Below, piece by piece: positions 54,721 to 64,000 of a DNA stretch of 64,000 bases. The stretch is from Microbacterium sp. USTB-Y (GTDB taxonomy: Bacteria > Actinomycetota > Actinomycetes > Actinomycetales > Microbacteriaceae). The translations under genes and the position numbers were made by a program. The stretch covers positions 372,001 to 436,000 of the forward strand of contig NZ_JAGMTU010000001.1 in the NCBI RefSeq assembly GCF_023703415.1, given 5' to 3'. The notes below the pieces were generated by a model that was not told where the DNA came from, did not search any database, and saw only the letters and a program-made list of their open reading frames with translations. The stretch's first letter is position 1; every line of letters starts with the position of its first letter.

Positions 54721-55788
54721 GTGAACATCGAGCACGACCCCGCGATCCGGGGCTTCGCATCCGACAACTACTCCGGCATCCACCCCGAGGTGCTCGCGGC
54801 GATCACGGCGGCCAACGGCGGCCACCAGATCGCGTACGGCGAGGATCTGTACACCGAGCGGTTGCAGGAGGTCTTCCGGCACCACTTCGGCGAGGGCGTC
54901 GAGGCCTTCCCGGTCTTCAACGGCACCGGCGCGAACGTCACCGGTCTGCAGGCCATGCTGCCGCGCTGGGGCGCCGTGATCTCGGCCACGACCGCGCACA
55001 TCAACGTCGACGAGGGCGGCGCCCCCGAGCGCATCGGCGGGTTCAAGATCCTGGCCGTGCCGACCGACGACGGCAAGCTCACCCCCGAGCTCGTCGACCG
55101 CGAGGCGTGGGGCTGGGGCGACGAGCACCGCGCCCAGCCGCTGGTCGTCTCCATCACCCAGTCGACCGAGGTCGGCACGCTCTACACCGCCGAGGAGATC
55201 CGCGCCCTCGCCGATCACGCGCACGAGCGCGGCATGAAGCTGCACCTCGACGGCGCCCGGCTCTCCAACGCCGCCGCGGCGCTCGACCTGCCGCTGCGCG
55301 CCTTCACGCGCGATGCCGGCGTGGACGTGCTGAGCTTCGGCGGCACCAAGAACGGCGCGATGCTCGGCGAGGCGATCGTGGTGCTCACCCCGGGCGCCGC
55401 CGACGGCCTCGTCTACTCCCGCAAGTTCAACATGCAGCTCGCCTCGAAGATGCGCTTCGTGTCGGCGCAGCTCATCGCGCTGCTCGAAGGCGACCTGTAC
55501 CTGCGCAACGCCCGCCACGCGAACGCCATGGCGCAGCGGCTGCGCTCCGCGCTCGAGGCCGGGATCGCCGACGGATCCATCCAGGGCGTCGGCTTCACGC
55601 AGCGGACCCAGTCGAACGGGGTCTTCGCGACCCTGCCCGACGGCGTCGCCGACCGGTTGCGCGAGACCTTCCGGTTCTACGACTGGGACGCGGCGCGCAA
55701 CGAGGTGCGCTGGATGTGCGGCTTCGACACGACCGAGGCCGACATCGACGCCCTCGTCGCCCTCGTCGCCGAGGAGACCAGCCGCTGA
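54721..55788 (+). CDS. Low-specificity threonine aldolase-like PLP enzyme
   Basis: A 355-residue fold-type-I enzyme of the beta-eliminating lyase/threonine aldolase family. The PLP lysine is Lys210 in GGTKNGAMLGEAI, the Asp that contacts the pyridine ring is in HLDGARL, and the N-terminal part has the aldolase pattern DNYSGIHPEV. It could cleave threonine or allo-threonine to glycine and acetaldehyde. The GTG is six bases after TAGACT. It converges on the NUDIX gene across the 19-bp repeat array. Confidence 0.88.
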   Translation: MNIEHDPAIRGFASDNYSGIHPEVLAAITAANGGHQIAYGEDLYTERLQEVFRHHFGEGVEAFPVFNGTGANVTGLQAMLPRWGAVISATTAHINVDEGGAPERIGGFKILAVPTDDGKLTPELVDREAWGWGDEHRAQPLVVSITQSTEVGTLYTAEEIRALADHAHERGMKLHLDGARLSNAAAALDLPLRAFTRDAGVDVLSFGGTKNGAMLGEAIVVLTPGAADGLVYSRKFNMQLASKMRFVSAQLIALLEGDLYLRNARHANAMAQRLRSALEAGIADGSIQGVGFTQRTQSNGVFATLPDGVADRLRETFRFYDWDAARNEVRWMCGFDTTEADIDALVALVAEETSR

Positions 55789-55811
55789 GGCCCGGGGTCA
55801 GCCGCAGGCCC

Positions 55812-55906
55812 GGGTCAGCACAGCGGGCCCGGGTCAGCGCAGCGGGCCCGGGTCAGCACAGCGGGCCCGGGTCAGCACAGCGGGCCCGGGTCAGCGCAGC
55901 AGGCCG
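55812..55906. repeat. 19-bp tandem array reaching into the NUDIX gene end
   Basis: Units start at 55812, 55831, 55850, 55869 and 55888. The first four share GGGTCAGCRCAGCGGGCCC; the last overlaps the 3' end and stop (TCA, 55891-55893) of the NUDIX gene. The array therefore looks like repeated copies of that gene's terminal codons, each carrying a stop. Confidence 0.85.
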
Positions 55907-56517
55907 AGGTGCGCGAGCGCCTGGCGGATGAGCGTGCCCCGGCCGCCCTCCATCTCGGCGGCGAGCGCATCGCTCGCCGCCTCCTCGGGGCTGAACCAGG
56001 TCACCTCGAGCGCATCCTGACGCGGCTCGCACGTGCCCGTCACGGGCACGACGAACGCCAGTGACACGGCGTGCTGGCGGTCGTCGTGATAGGCGCTCAC
56101 ACCCGGGAGCGGGAAGTACTCGGCGACCGTGAACGGCGCGGGCGAGGGCGGCAGCATCGGGAACGCCATCGGGCCCAGGTCGTTCTCCAGGTGCCGGAAC
56201 AGCGCGTCCCGCACGGTCTCGCCGTAGCGCACGCGGCCGGAGACGATCGTGCGCGTGATCTCGCCGAGCGGCGTCGCACGCAGGAGGATCCCGATGTCGG
56301 TCACCATGCCGGATCCGTCGGTGCGCACCGGCACCGCCTCGACGTAGAGCATCGGCAGCCGGCGCCGGGCCTGGGCGAGCTCGAAGTCGGTCAGCCAGCC
56401 GGGGTTCGCCCCGCCGGAGGCGCCCAGACCGTCGAGCCCCGACGGGAGCCCTCCCGCGAGCGCGTCGGGGAGGCCGTCGTCGTCGGCCGGATCGGGGTCG
56501 GGTGTGCGTACCGCCAT
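55891..56517 (-). CDS. NUDIX hydrolase family protein (DUF4916-like)
   Basis: A 208-residue protein. The NUDIX-like box is degenerate: GRVRYGETVRDALFRHLENDLG has the early GxxxxGE and the AxxRxxxxDLG part but not the full REUXEEXGU signature, so catalytic activity is uncertain. An N-terminal 45 residues are acidic and disordered. The family call (DUF4916-like) is from the overall pattern. The ATG is chosen as the first good start. The gene ends inside a repeat array. Confidence 0.72.
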   Translation of the reverse strand: MAVRTPDPDPADDDGLPDALAGGLPSGLDGLGASGGANPGWLTDFELAQARRRLPMLYVEAVPVRTDGSGMVTDIGILLRATPLGEITRTIVSGRVRYGETVRDALFRHLENDLGPMAFPMLPPSPAPFTVAEYFPLPGVSAYHDDRQHAVSLAFVVPVTGTCEPRQDALEVTWFSPEEAASDALAAEMEGGRGTLIRQALAHLGLLR

Positions 56518-56569
56518 GGTCCCTTTCTACCAGCGCGTCACGAGGACCCGTGAGCGCGATGGACGAAAC

Positions 56570-56624
56570 ACCGGATTCTGTGTGAGACACCACGGCGGGG
56601 ATGGTGTGTCACACAGAATCCGGT
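56570..56624. repeat. 22-bp inverted repeat, 11-nt loop
   Basis: Arms 56570-56591 and 56603-56624 match with one mismatch; loop 11 bases. Further out, CCGTGAG and CTCTCACGG add pairing. It sits between the divergent NUDIX and esterase genes, so it is not a terminator for either. Confidence 0.88.
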
Positions 56625-56675
56625 CTCTCACGGATCCCGCGGGGCGAGGTCGGATCCCTGAGGCAGGATGGACGC

Positions 56676-57353
56676 ATGGCCGAAACCGTCGAGATCGATC
56701 GCACCGCGATGCGCTGGGCCCGCCAGGGCGAGGCGCTCCCGCTGCTGGTGCTGCTGCACGGCTACGGATCCGATGAGCGCGACCTGTTCTCGCTCGTGCC
56801 GTTCCTCCCCGAGGGCGCGGCCGTGGCCTCGGTCCCCGCCCCGCACCCCGCGCCGTGGCCGATGCCCGGGCGCTCCTGGTATCCGATCGACGAGCTGGAG
56901 CGCCGCGATCCGGCCTCCGTGACCGCCGCCGCCGACGCCGTGCTGCGCTGGCTCGACGCCGAGGCCGCCGACGCGCCGTCCGTCGCGCTGCTCGGGTTCT
57001 CCCAGGGCGCCTCCGTCGCGCTGCAGGCGGCCCGCCGGGATCCGGATCGCATCGCCGCGGTCGTGAACCTCAGCGGCTACGCGGCCCCTGGGGAGCTGCC
57101 CGGCGACTCCGCGCTGCGCGAGAGGCGCATCCCGGTGTTCTGGGGACGCGGCTCGCGCGACGACGTCATCCCGCCCGCGCTCATCGTGCACACCGCGCAG
57201 TGGCTGCCGGATCACGCCGAGCTGACCGGACGCGTGTACCCGGGACTCACGCACAGCGTGTCCGAGGAGGAGCTGGCCGACGTCCGCCGGTTCCTCGACG
57301 GCTGGCTGGAGAGCCTTCAGTCTTCGGCCGAGCCCGCTCCCGCGGACGGCTGA
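56676..57353 (+). CDS. Phospholipase/carboxylesterase-type alpha/beta hydrolase
   Basis: A 225-residue esterase with the nucleophile Ser109 in GFSQG, the catalytic Asp in RGSRDDVIPP and His in GLTHSVS, all in the expected order. The N-terminal segment LLVLLHGYGSDERD is the oxyanion loop of the YpfH/Est family. It hydrolyses short acyl esters; natural substrate unknown. The ATG is six bases after CAGGAT, a weaker -10-like box. The end overlaps the small membrane gene by 37 bases. Confidence 0.85.
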   Translation: MAETVEIDRTAMRWARQGEALPLLVLLHGYGSDERDLFSLVPFLPEGAAVASVPAPHPAPWPMPGRSWYPIDELERRDPASVTAAADAVLRWLDAEAADAPSVALLGFSQGASVALQAARRDPDRIAAVVNLSGYAAPGELPGDSALRERRIPVFWGRGSRDDVIPPALIVHTAQWLPDHAELTGRVYPGLTHSVSEEELADVRRFLDGWLESLQSSAEPAPADG

Positions 57354-57607
57354 TCCGGATCCTCGTCCGCCCCGGCCGCGGCGTCCGCCTCGCTGCGCCG
57401 GCGCTGCTCGTCCCGCTGCATGCGCGTGCCCGCCCAGGTGAACAGCACCATGACGGCGGCGCCGACCACGAGGCCGAGCGCGATGCCGGTGCCCATGTTG
57501 TGCAGCGCGGATCCGAGCGCCACCCCGACGCCCATGCCGATCGCGAGCCCGACGCCGAGTCCCATCCGCCGCAACGTCTCGCCCGAGGCCGGCCTCTGCT
57601 CCACCAT
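57317..57607 (-). CDS. Small glycine-rich membrane protein
   Basis: A 96-residue protein with two hydrophobic segments (about 16-34 and 40-57) rich in Gly, Ala and Met (GVGLAIGMGVGVALG) and a polar C-terminus. I do not recognise a family. It overlaps the esterase gene by 37 bases on the other strand. A TAGCCT box six bases before the ATG supports a leaderless transcript. Confidence 0.65.
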   Translation of the reverse strand: MVEQRPASGETLRRMGLGVGLAIGMGVGVALGSALHNMGTGIALGLVVGAAVMVLFTWAGTRMQRDEQRRRSEADAAAGADEDPDQPSAGAGSAED

Positions 57608-57613
57608 CCCCCC

Positions 57614-57619
57614 AGGCTA
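57614..57619 (-). promoter_or_regulatory. -10 box of a leaderless promoter (small membrane protein gene)
   Basis: TAGCCT on the minus strand, six bases (GGGGGG), ATG at 57607. Confidence 0.5.
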
Positions 57620-57712
57620 GGTCCGGCCGGGCCGCCCGGCATCCGTCTCTCGGAGGATCCGTATCCGGGAACGTGCCGGCACGTAGCGCCGCCGAGCCGC
57701 GACACGCCCGGG

Positions 57713-57741
57713 TTGCACGATCCTCGGGGGCCCGGTATCGT
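57713..57741 (+). promoter_or_regulatory. Promoter of the ABC-F leader
   Basis: -35 TTGCAC (57713-57718), 17 bases, -10 TATCGT (57736-57741). The transcript should start near 57748 and has about 228 bases before the ATG at 57977, unlike the leaderless genes around it. Confidence 0.65.
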
Positions 57742-57760
57742 CGTCCGGGTCCTGTCCGCC

Positions 57761-57784
57761 GTGTAAGGAAGTCCCTTGATCTGA
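57761..57784 (+). promoter_or_regulatory. Minimal upstream ORFs in the ABC-F leader
   Basis: GTG-TAA at 57761-57766 is a start-stop pair. GGAAG (57767-57771) then precedes TTG-ATC-TGA (57776-57784) by four bases, a two-codon ORF. A downstream CTCCTTCC can pair with the GGAAG. The layout suggests ribosome-controlled attenuation. Confidence 0.4.
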
Positions 57785-57976
57785 GTCGTCGCCTCCGCGT
57801 TCCATCCACGCGCTGATCCGACACTCCTTCCTGCCCACGCCGCTTCGGCACAGGCGTCTCCGGTCTTCCGGCGACCTGCCCCCGAGAGCCGGGACCGCTC
57901 TCCGCGACGTCCCCTCCGCGACCGGCTCAGAATCCTCCGGCATCAGCGCACCCGAACATCTTCCGGGAGCCGCCCC

Positions 57977-59740
57977 ATGTCATCACCCACCCCTTCCTCC
58001 GCGGTCGTGCTCGACCGCGTCATGTTCCGCTGGCCCGACGGATCCACCGCGCTCGACGCCGTCTCCGGCGCGTTCGGAGCCGGCCGCACCGGCCTCGTCG
58101 GCCGCAACGGATCCGGCAAGTCCACGCTGCTCCGGCTGATCGCCGGGGAGCTCGCCCCGTCGTCGGGGCGGATCGCCGCGACCGGCGACGTGGCGTACCT
58201 GCCGCAGCGCCTCACGCTCGACACGCACGCCCGGGTCGCCGAGCTGCTCGGCGTGGCCGCGGCGCTCGACGCGGTCCGCGCCATCGCGGCGGGCGACGTC
58301 GACCCCGCCCGCTTCGACGAGGTCGGCGACGACTGGGACGTCGAGGCCCGCGCCGCGGCCGCCCTGGCCGAGGCGGGGCTCGATCCGTCGTTCCTCGACC
58401 GCACCGTGGGCGAGCTCTCCGGTGGCGAGGCCGTACTGGTCGCGATCGCCGGGATACGGGCGCGCCGCGCGCCGATCACGCTGCTCGACGAGCCGACGAA
58501 CAACCTCGACCGGGACGCGCGGGCCCGGCTCGGCGAGATGGTGCGATCGTGGCGGGGCACGCTCGTCGTCGTCAGCCACGACGTCGCGCTGCTCGAGCTC
58601 ATGGACGACACCGCCGAGCTGTACGGGCACGAGCTCAGCGTCTTCGGCGGCCCCTACTCCGCCTGGCGCGCCTGGCTGGACGCCGAGCAGGATGCGGCAC
58701 GGCAGGCCGAGAAGGACGCCAAGCAGGCGTTCAAGAAGGAGAAGAGGCAGCGCATCGAGGCCGAGACCAAGCTCGCCACGCGCGCCCGCATGGCGAACAA
58801 GGCCGAGCATGAGAAGCGCGTGCCGAAGATCGTCGCGCACGGCCGGAGGATGGCCGCCGAGGTGTCGGCGGGACGCCTGCGCACCGAGGTCGCCGAGAAG
58901 GAGGGAGCGGCGCGCGCCGCGCTCGACGAGGCCGGCCGGCGGATCCGCGACGACGCCGCGATGAAGATCGAGCTGCCGGATCCGGGGGTCTCCCGGGCCC
59001 GGCGCATCGCCACGATCGGCGACGGCGAGCGGTCCTGGACGATCCAGGGCCCCGAGCGGGTCGCACTGATCGGCCGCAACGGCGTCGGCAAGACGACGCT
59101 GCTGCGCCGGCTGGTCGACGGCGCCGGCACCACGACCCCGGCTCCGCTCTCAGCAGAGCCGGAACCGGGCGACAATCCCGCGCCGAAACCTGGCGCCGTG
59201 CCGAAAGTACCGCTCGGAGCCGTACCGAATTCAGGCTCGCTCTCCGACACGACGGCCGAAACGGCCGATTCCGGGACTCCCGCGGCTTCTGGCCTGAATT
59301 GCGCACGCCACACCGACCGCATCGGATACCTGCCGCAGCGGATCGACGGCCTCGACGACCGGGCCACGGTCGTCGAGAACGTCGCCGCCCGCGCCCCGGA
59401 GATCCCGGACAAGGAGCTGCGGAACCGGCTCGCGCGGTTCCTCATCCGGGGTGCGGCGATGGACCGGCCGGTCGGGGCGCTCTCCGGCGGCGAGCGCTTC
59501 CGGGTCGCCCTCGCGGCGCTGCTGCTCGGGGATCCCGCCCCGCACCTCGTGGTGCTGGACGAGCCGACCAACAACCTCGACCTCGACACGGTCGACCAGG
59601 TCGTGCAGGCGCTGCGCGCCTACCGCGGGGCCGTGCTGATCGTCAGCCACGACGACGCCTTCCTGCGGCGGCTGGACCTGGATCTGACGCTCGAGCTCGA
59701 TGCGGAGGGCGTGCTCTCCGAGGTGGCGCTCGGCACCTGA
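57977..59740 (+). CDS. ABC-F family ATPase (ribosome protection type)
   Basis: A 587-residue soluble protein with two ABC domains and no membrane part. Domain 1: Walker [10 protein letters not shown], signature LSGGEA, Walker [12 protein letters not shown] basic/acidic coiled linker (about 230-320) follows, the ribosome-contacting element. Domain 2: [32 protein letters not shown] proteins enter the E site and can dislodge ribosome-targeting antibiotics or act as translation factors. Between Walker A and the Q-loop of domain 2 is a 50-60-residue low-complexity insert (about 385-440). A long leader with minimal ORFs suggests inducible control. Confidence 0.92.
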   Translation: MSSPTPSSAVVLDRVMFRWPDGSTALDAVSGAFGAGRTGLVGRNGSGKSTLLRLIAGELAPSSGRIAATGDVAYLPQRLTLDTHARVAELLGVAAALDAVRAIAAGDVDPARFDEVGDDWDVEARAAAALAEAGLDPSFLDRTVGELSGGEAVLVAIAGIRARRAPITLLDEPTNNLDRDARARLGEMVRSWRGTLVVVSHDVALLELMDDTAELYGHELSVFGGPYSAWRAWLDAEQDAARQAEKDAKQAFKKEKRQRIEAETKLATRARMANKAEHEKRVPKIVAHGRRMAAEVSAGRLRTEVAEKEGAARAALDEAGRRIRDDAAMKIELPDPGVSRARRIATIGDGERSWTIQGPERVALIGRNGVGKTTLLRRLVDGAGTTTPAPLSAEPEPGDNPAPKPGAVPKVPLGAVPNSGSLSDTTAETADSGTPAASGLNCARHTDRIGYLPQRIDGLDDRATVVENVAARAPEIPDKELRNRLARFLIRGAAMDRPVGALSGGERFRVALAALLLGDPAPHLVVLDEPTNNLDLDTVDQVVQALRAYRGAVLIVSHDDAFLRRLDLDLTLELDAEGVLSEVALGT

Positions 59741-59862
59741 CCCGGCCCCCGCGGTCCCCGCGCGCGCCCGGCCCGGCCCTCTCCCTGGTCCGGCCGGGCG
59801 CACGGCCTCGCGGTTCCGGCGCGTCGGGAATGCGACCGCGGGAGCGCGCTGTTGCGGACGTC

Positions 59863-60504
59863 ATGACAACGATCGGAATCATCGGTGCAGGACACATCGG
59901 CAGCGCGCTCGCGGAGGCCTTCGCCGGCCTCGGCTACGACGTCGTGATCGCGAACTCGCGCGGCCCGGAGACGCTCGCCGGGCTCGTCGCACGGCTCGGC
60001 CCGCACGTGACGGCGTCCACCGCGACCGGGGCCGCCGAGGCCGCGGACGTCGCCGTCGTCACGGTTCCGCTCAAGGCCCTGAAGGACGTCCCCGCGGCTC
60101 CGCTCGCCGGGAAGCTCGTGCTCGACACGAACAACTACTACTTCGAGCGGGACGGTCGCATCGAGGCCCTCGACCGCGGCGAGACCACCACCTCCCAGCT
60201 GGTGCAGGCCCACCTGCGCGAATCGACCGTCGTGAAGGCGTTCAACCAGATCCGGGCCGAGGAGATCCTGACCACCGGATCCCCGGCGGGCACGCCCGAC
60301 CGGCGCGCCCTCGGCACCGCGGGCGACGACGACGCCGCGGTCGCCTTCGTGACCGATCTCTACGACCGCCTCGGCTTCGACACCGTGAGCGCCGGCCCGC
60401 TGAGCGAGTCGTGGCGCCTCGAACGAGACCGCCCGGCCTACGTCACGCGGCAGAACGCCGAGGAGCTGCGCGCCAACCTCGCCATCGCCAACCGCCTGCC
60501 CTGA
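59863..60504 (+). CDS. NADPH-dependent F420 reductase-like protein
   Basis: A 213-residue Rossmann protein with the dinucleotide loop GIIGAGHIGS (5-14) and the family's middle segment NQIRAEEIL plus the C-terminal SWRLERDRPAY. It resembles F420:NADPH oxidoreductases (Fno), which shuttle hydride between the two cofactors; in many actinobacteria similar sequences are generic NADP-binding proteins. The start ATG at 59863 has no clear ribosome site, so it is moderately sure. Confidence 0.75.
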   Translation: MTTIGIIGAGHIGSALAEAFAGLGYDVVIANSRGPETLAGLVARLGPHVTASTATGAAEAADVAVVTVPLKALKDVPAAPLAGKLVLDTNNYYFERDGRIEALDRGETTTSQLVQAHLRESTVVKAFNQIRAEEILTTGSPAGTPDRRALGTAGDDDAAVAFVTDLYDRLGFDTVSAGPLSESWRLERDRPAYVTRQNAEELRANLAIANRLP

Positions 60505-60542
60505 TCCAGCAGCCGCCCAGGCGGCGGGGGCAGGATGGGGCC

Positions 60543-60725
60543 ATGAGCGACCTCGTCCGCCCCCGCAAGGGCCGTTTCATCGCCGGCGTGTGCGCCGGCC
60601 TCGCCCGCCGCTTCGGCATGCCCGTCGCGCTCGTGCGCATCATCGCGGTCATCGCGATGATCTTCGCCGGGCTCCCGCTGTGGGTCTACCTCGTGCTGTG
60701 GATCGTCATCCCGAACGAGCGCTGA
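60543..60725 (+). CDS. PspC domain protein
   Basis: A 60-residue protein that is essentially one PspC domain: basic N-terminus, GVCAGLARRFGMPVALVRII and a hydrophobic helix ending in WIVIPNER. PspC members sense membrane stress, but this short form lacks partner domains. The ATG is six bases after CAGGAT, a weak -10-like box. Confidence 0.85.
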   Translation: MSDLVRPRKGRFIAGVCAGLARRFGMPVALVRIIAVIAMIFAGLPLWVYLVLWIVIPNER

Positions 60726-60738
60726 GCGCGGCCGCCGA

Positions 60739-61167
60739 TCAGGCGCGCTTGGACCGCATCGCGCGGGTGTGCCCGAGCTCCGGATCCGCCGCGAGCAGGG
60801 CGTACTCCTCGGACTCGCGCGGCACCAGGGCGACCCGCCCCTCGGCGTCGCTGAGCACGCCCCAGCCGTACCGCTTGCCCAGCGGAGAGGCGCGCAGGCA
60901 TGCCTGACCCTTCGCGAAGAACGCCGCCCGGGCCTCGGCGTCGGCCGGATCCAGCCCGCGGCGCAGCGCCCAGGTGGAGAAGACGACGTCGTCCGAGGTG
61001 TGCTCGAAGGGGTGCTCCGCGATCATGCGGTAGTGCAGCGCGGCGATCGTGGGGACGCTCGCCGCGGTCGTCGCAGGGCCCGCGGGCGGCTCCTGGGCGT
61101 GATCGGTCGGGCAGTCCTCGGCCACCTCGATGAACGTCCTCGTGTAGTTCGTTGTGTGCACCGCCAT
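60739..61167 (-). CDS. DUF6157 family protein
   Basis: A 142-residue protein starting MAVHTTNYTRTFIEVAEDCP, which I recognise as DUF6157. It has conserved YRMIAEHPFEHTSDDVVFSTWALRRG and a basic C-terminus. Function unknown. It is divergent from the Lhr gene with a 161-base gap. The ATG at 61167 is chosen because the longer frame upstream is Arg-rich and not conserved. Confidence 0.82.
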   Translation of the reverse strand: MAVHTTNYTRTFIEVAEDCPTDHAQEPPAGPATTAASVPTIAALHYRMIAEHPFEHTSDDVVFSTWALRRGLDPADAEARAAFFAKGQACLRASPLGKRYGWGVLSDAEGRVALVPRESEEYALLAADPELGHTRAMRSKRA

Positions 61168-61328
61168 GGAACCATGCTCGCACCGTGCGCCGACCTCGGG
61201 CTTGGCGATCCGCGACAGTCCGATCGCGGAGCGATGCCGGCCGTGGACGGCGCTGCGACGGAGCGGAGTTCGCTGCCCGGACACCCCTCTCCGCGCCCGA
61301 TGTCGGCGGCACCGGCGAAGATGGACGG

Positions 61329-64000
<2,672 letters not shown>

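Larger units (their letters stand above)
57608..57976. other. 369-base leader region of the ABC-F gene
   Basis: No full gene. It holds the divergent promoter of the small membrane gene at its left end (-10 at 57614-57619), a good promoter at 57713-57741 and about 228 bases of leader with minimal upstream ORFs and short hairpin potential before the ABC-F ATG. Confidence 0.75.

Overview
The window is about 70% G+C by eye and comes from an actinobacterial chromosome. RpoB and RpoC are of the actinobacterial type, respiration appears menaquinone-based with System II cytochrome c maturation, many genes start on leaderless mRNAs, and families such as DUF6421, DUF6157 and DUF2277 are present. All of this fits the Microbacteriaceae, most likely Microbacterium or a close relative; the genus is an inference. 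I see no insertion sequence, prophage, CRISPR array, rRNA or tRNA gene.

Layout. 0-8.5 kb: a lipoprotein gene faces rpoC and rpoB on the minus strand, with a hairpin terminator between the convergent genes and a terminator-like hairpin between rpoB and rpoC. 8.6-13.2 kb: NagZ-type glycosidase, a spermidine-synthase-like protein, a TPR-like protein, a 450-base non-coding stretch with two opposed 21-nt repeat arrays, a SprT-like metalloprotein and an SRPBCC protein. 13.2-20.2 kb: an FtsX/MacB-type ABC exporter, an AhpD-like protein with a divergent LysR regulator, and a DesK/NarL two-component pair whose kinase gene is coupled to menE. 20.3-25.5 kb: menB, a PadR-HAAS membrane pair, a double GNAT protein, menC and a TetR regulator. 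25.7-30.7 kb: a TetR-controlled export operon of an MMPL transporter carrying a C-terminal pseudo-ATPase domain and a YhgE/Pip-like partner. 30.8-41.7 kb: AI-2E transporter, DUF2277, leucyl aminopeptidase, AbgT and SLC13 transporters, a three-gene signalling operon (response regulator, kinase, apparently kinase-dead partner) and an ArsB-like permease. 41.8-47.3 kb: ccsB, resB, ccdA, resA and menA, the respiratory block. 47.3-48.1 kb: a non-coding region with four 65-nt nested palindromes and a 15-G tract. 48.1-57.6 kb: MocR regulator, an Lrp-DUF6421-SDR group, TMEM175 channel, MFS transporter, threonine aldolase, NUDIX protein and an esterase. 57.6-64 kb: an ABC-F protein behind a long leader with minimal upstream ORFs, an F420/NADP reductase-like protein, PspC, DUF6157 and the first 890 codons of an Lhr helicase.

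How the genes work together. menE, menB, menC and menA supply menaquinone, and resA-ccdA-resB-ccsB mature the c-type cytochromes that receive its electrons. menD, menF and the final methyltransferase are outside the window. Much of the rest is export (MMPL, YhgE, FtsX-type ABC, MFS, ABC-F) under local regulators (TetR, PadR, LysR, Lrp, MocR, two-component systems).

Two themes cut across the window. Long inverted repeats of differing sequence, usually carrying GAGAC/GTCTC, sit in intergenic gaps, and some related repeats have invaded coding ends. A recurrent promoter layout places a TAnnnT box six or seven bases before the start codon, predicting leaderless mRNAs for at least 16 genes.
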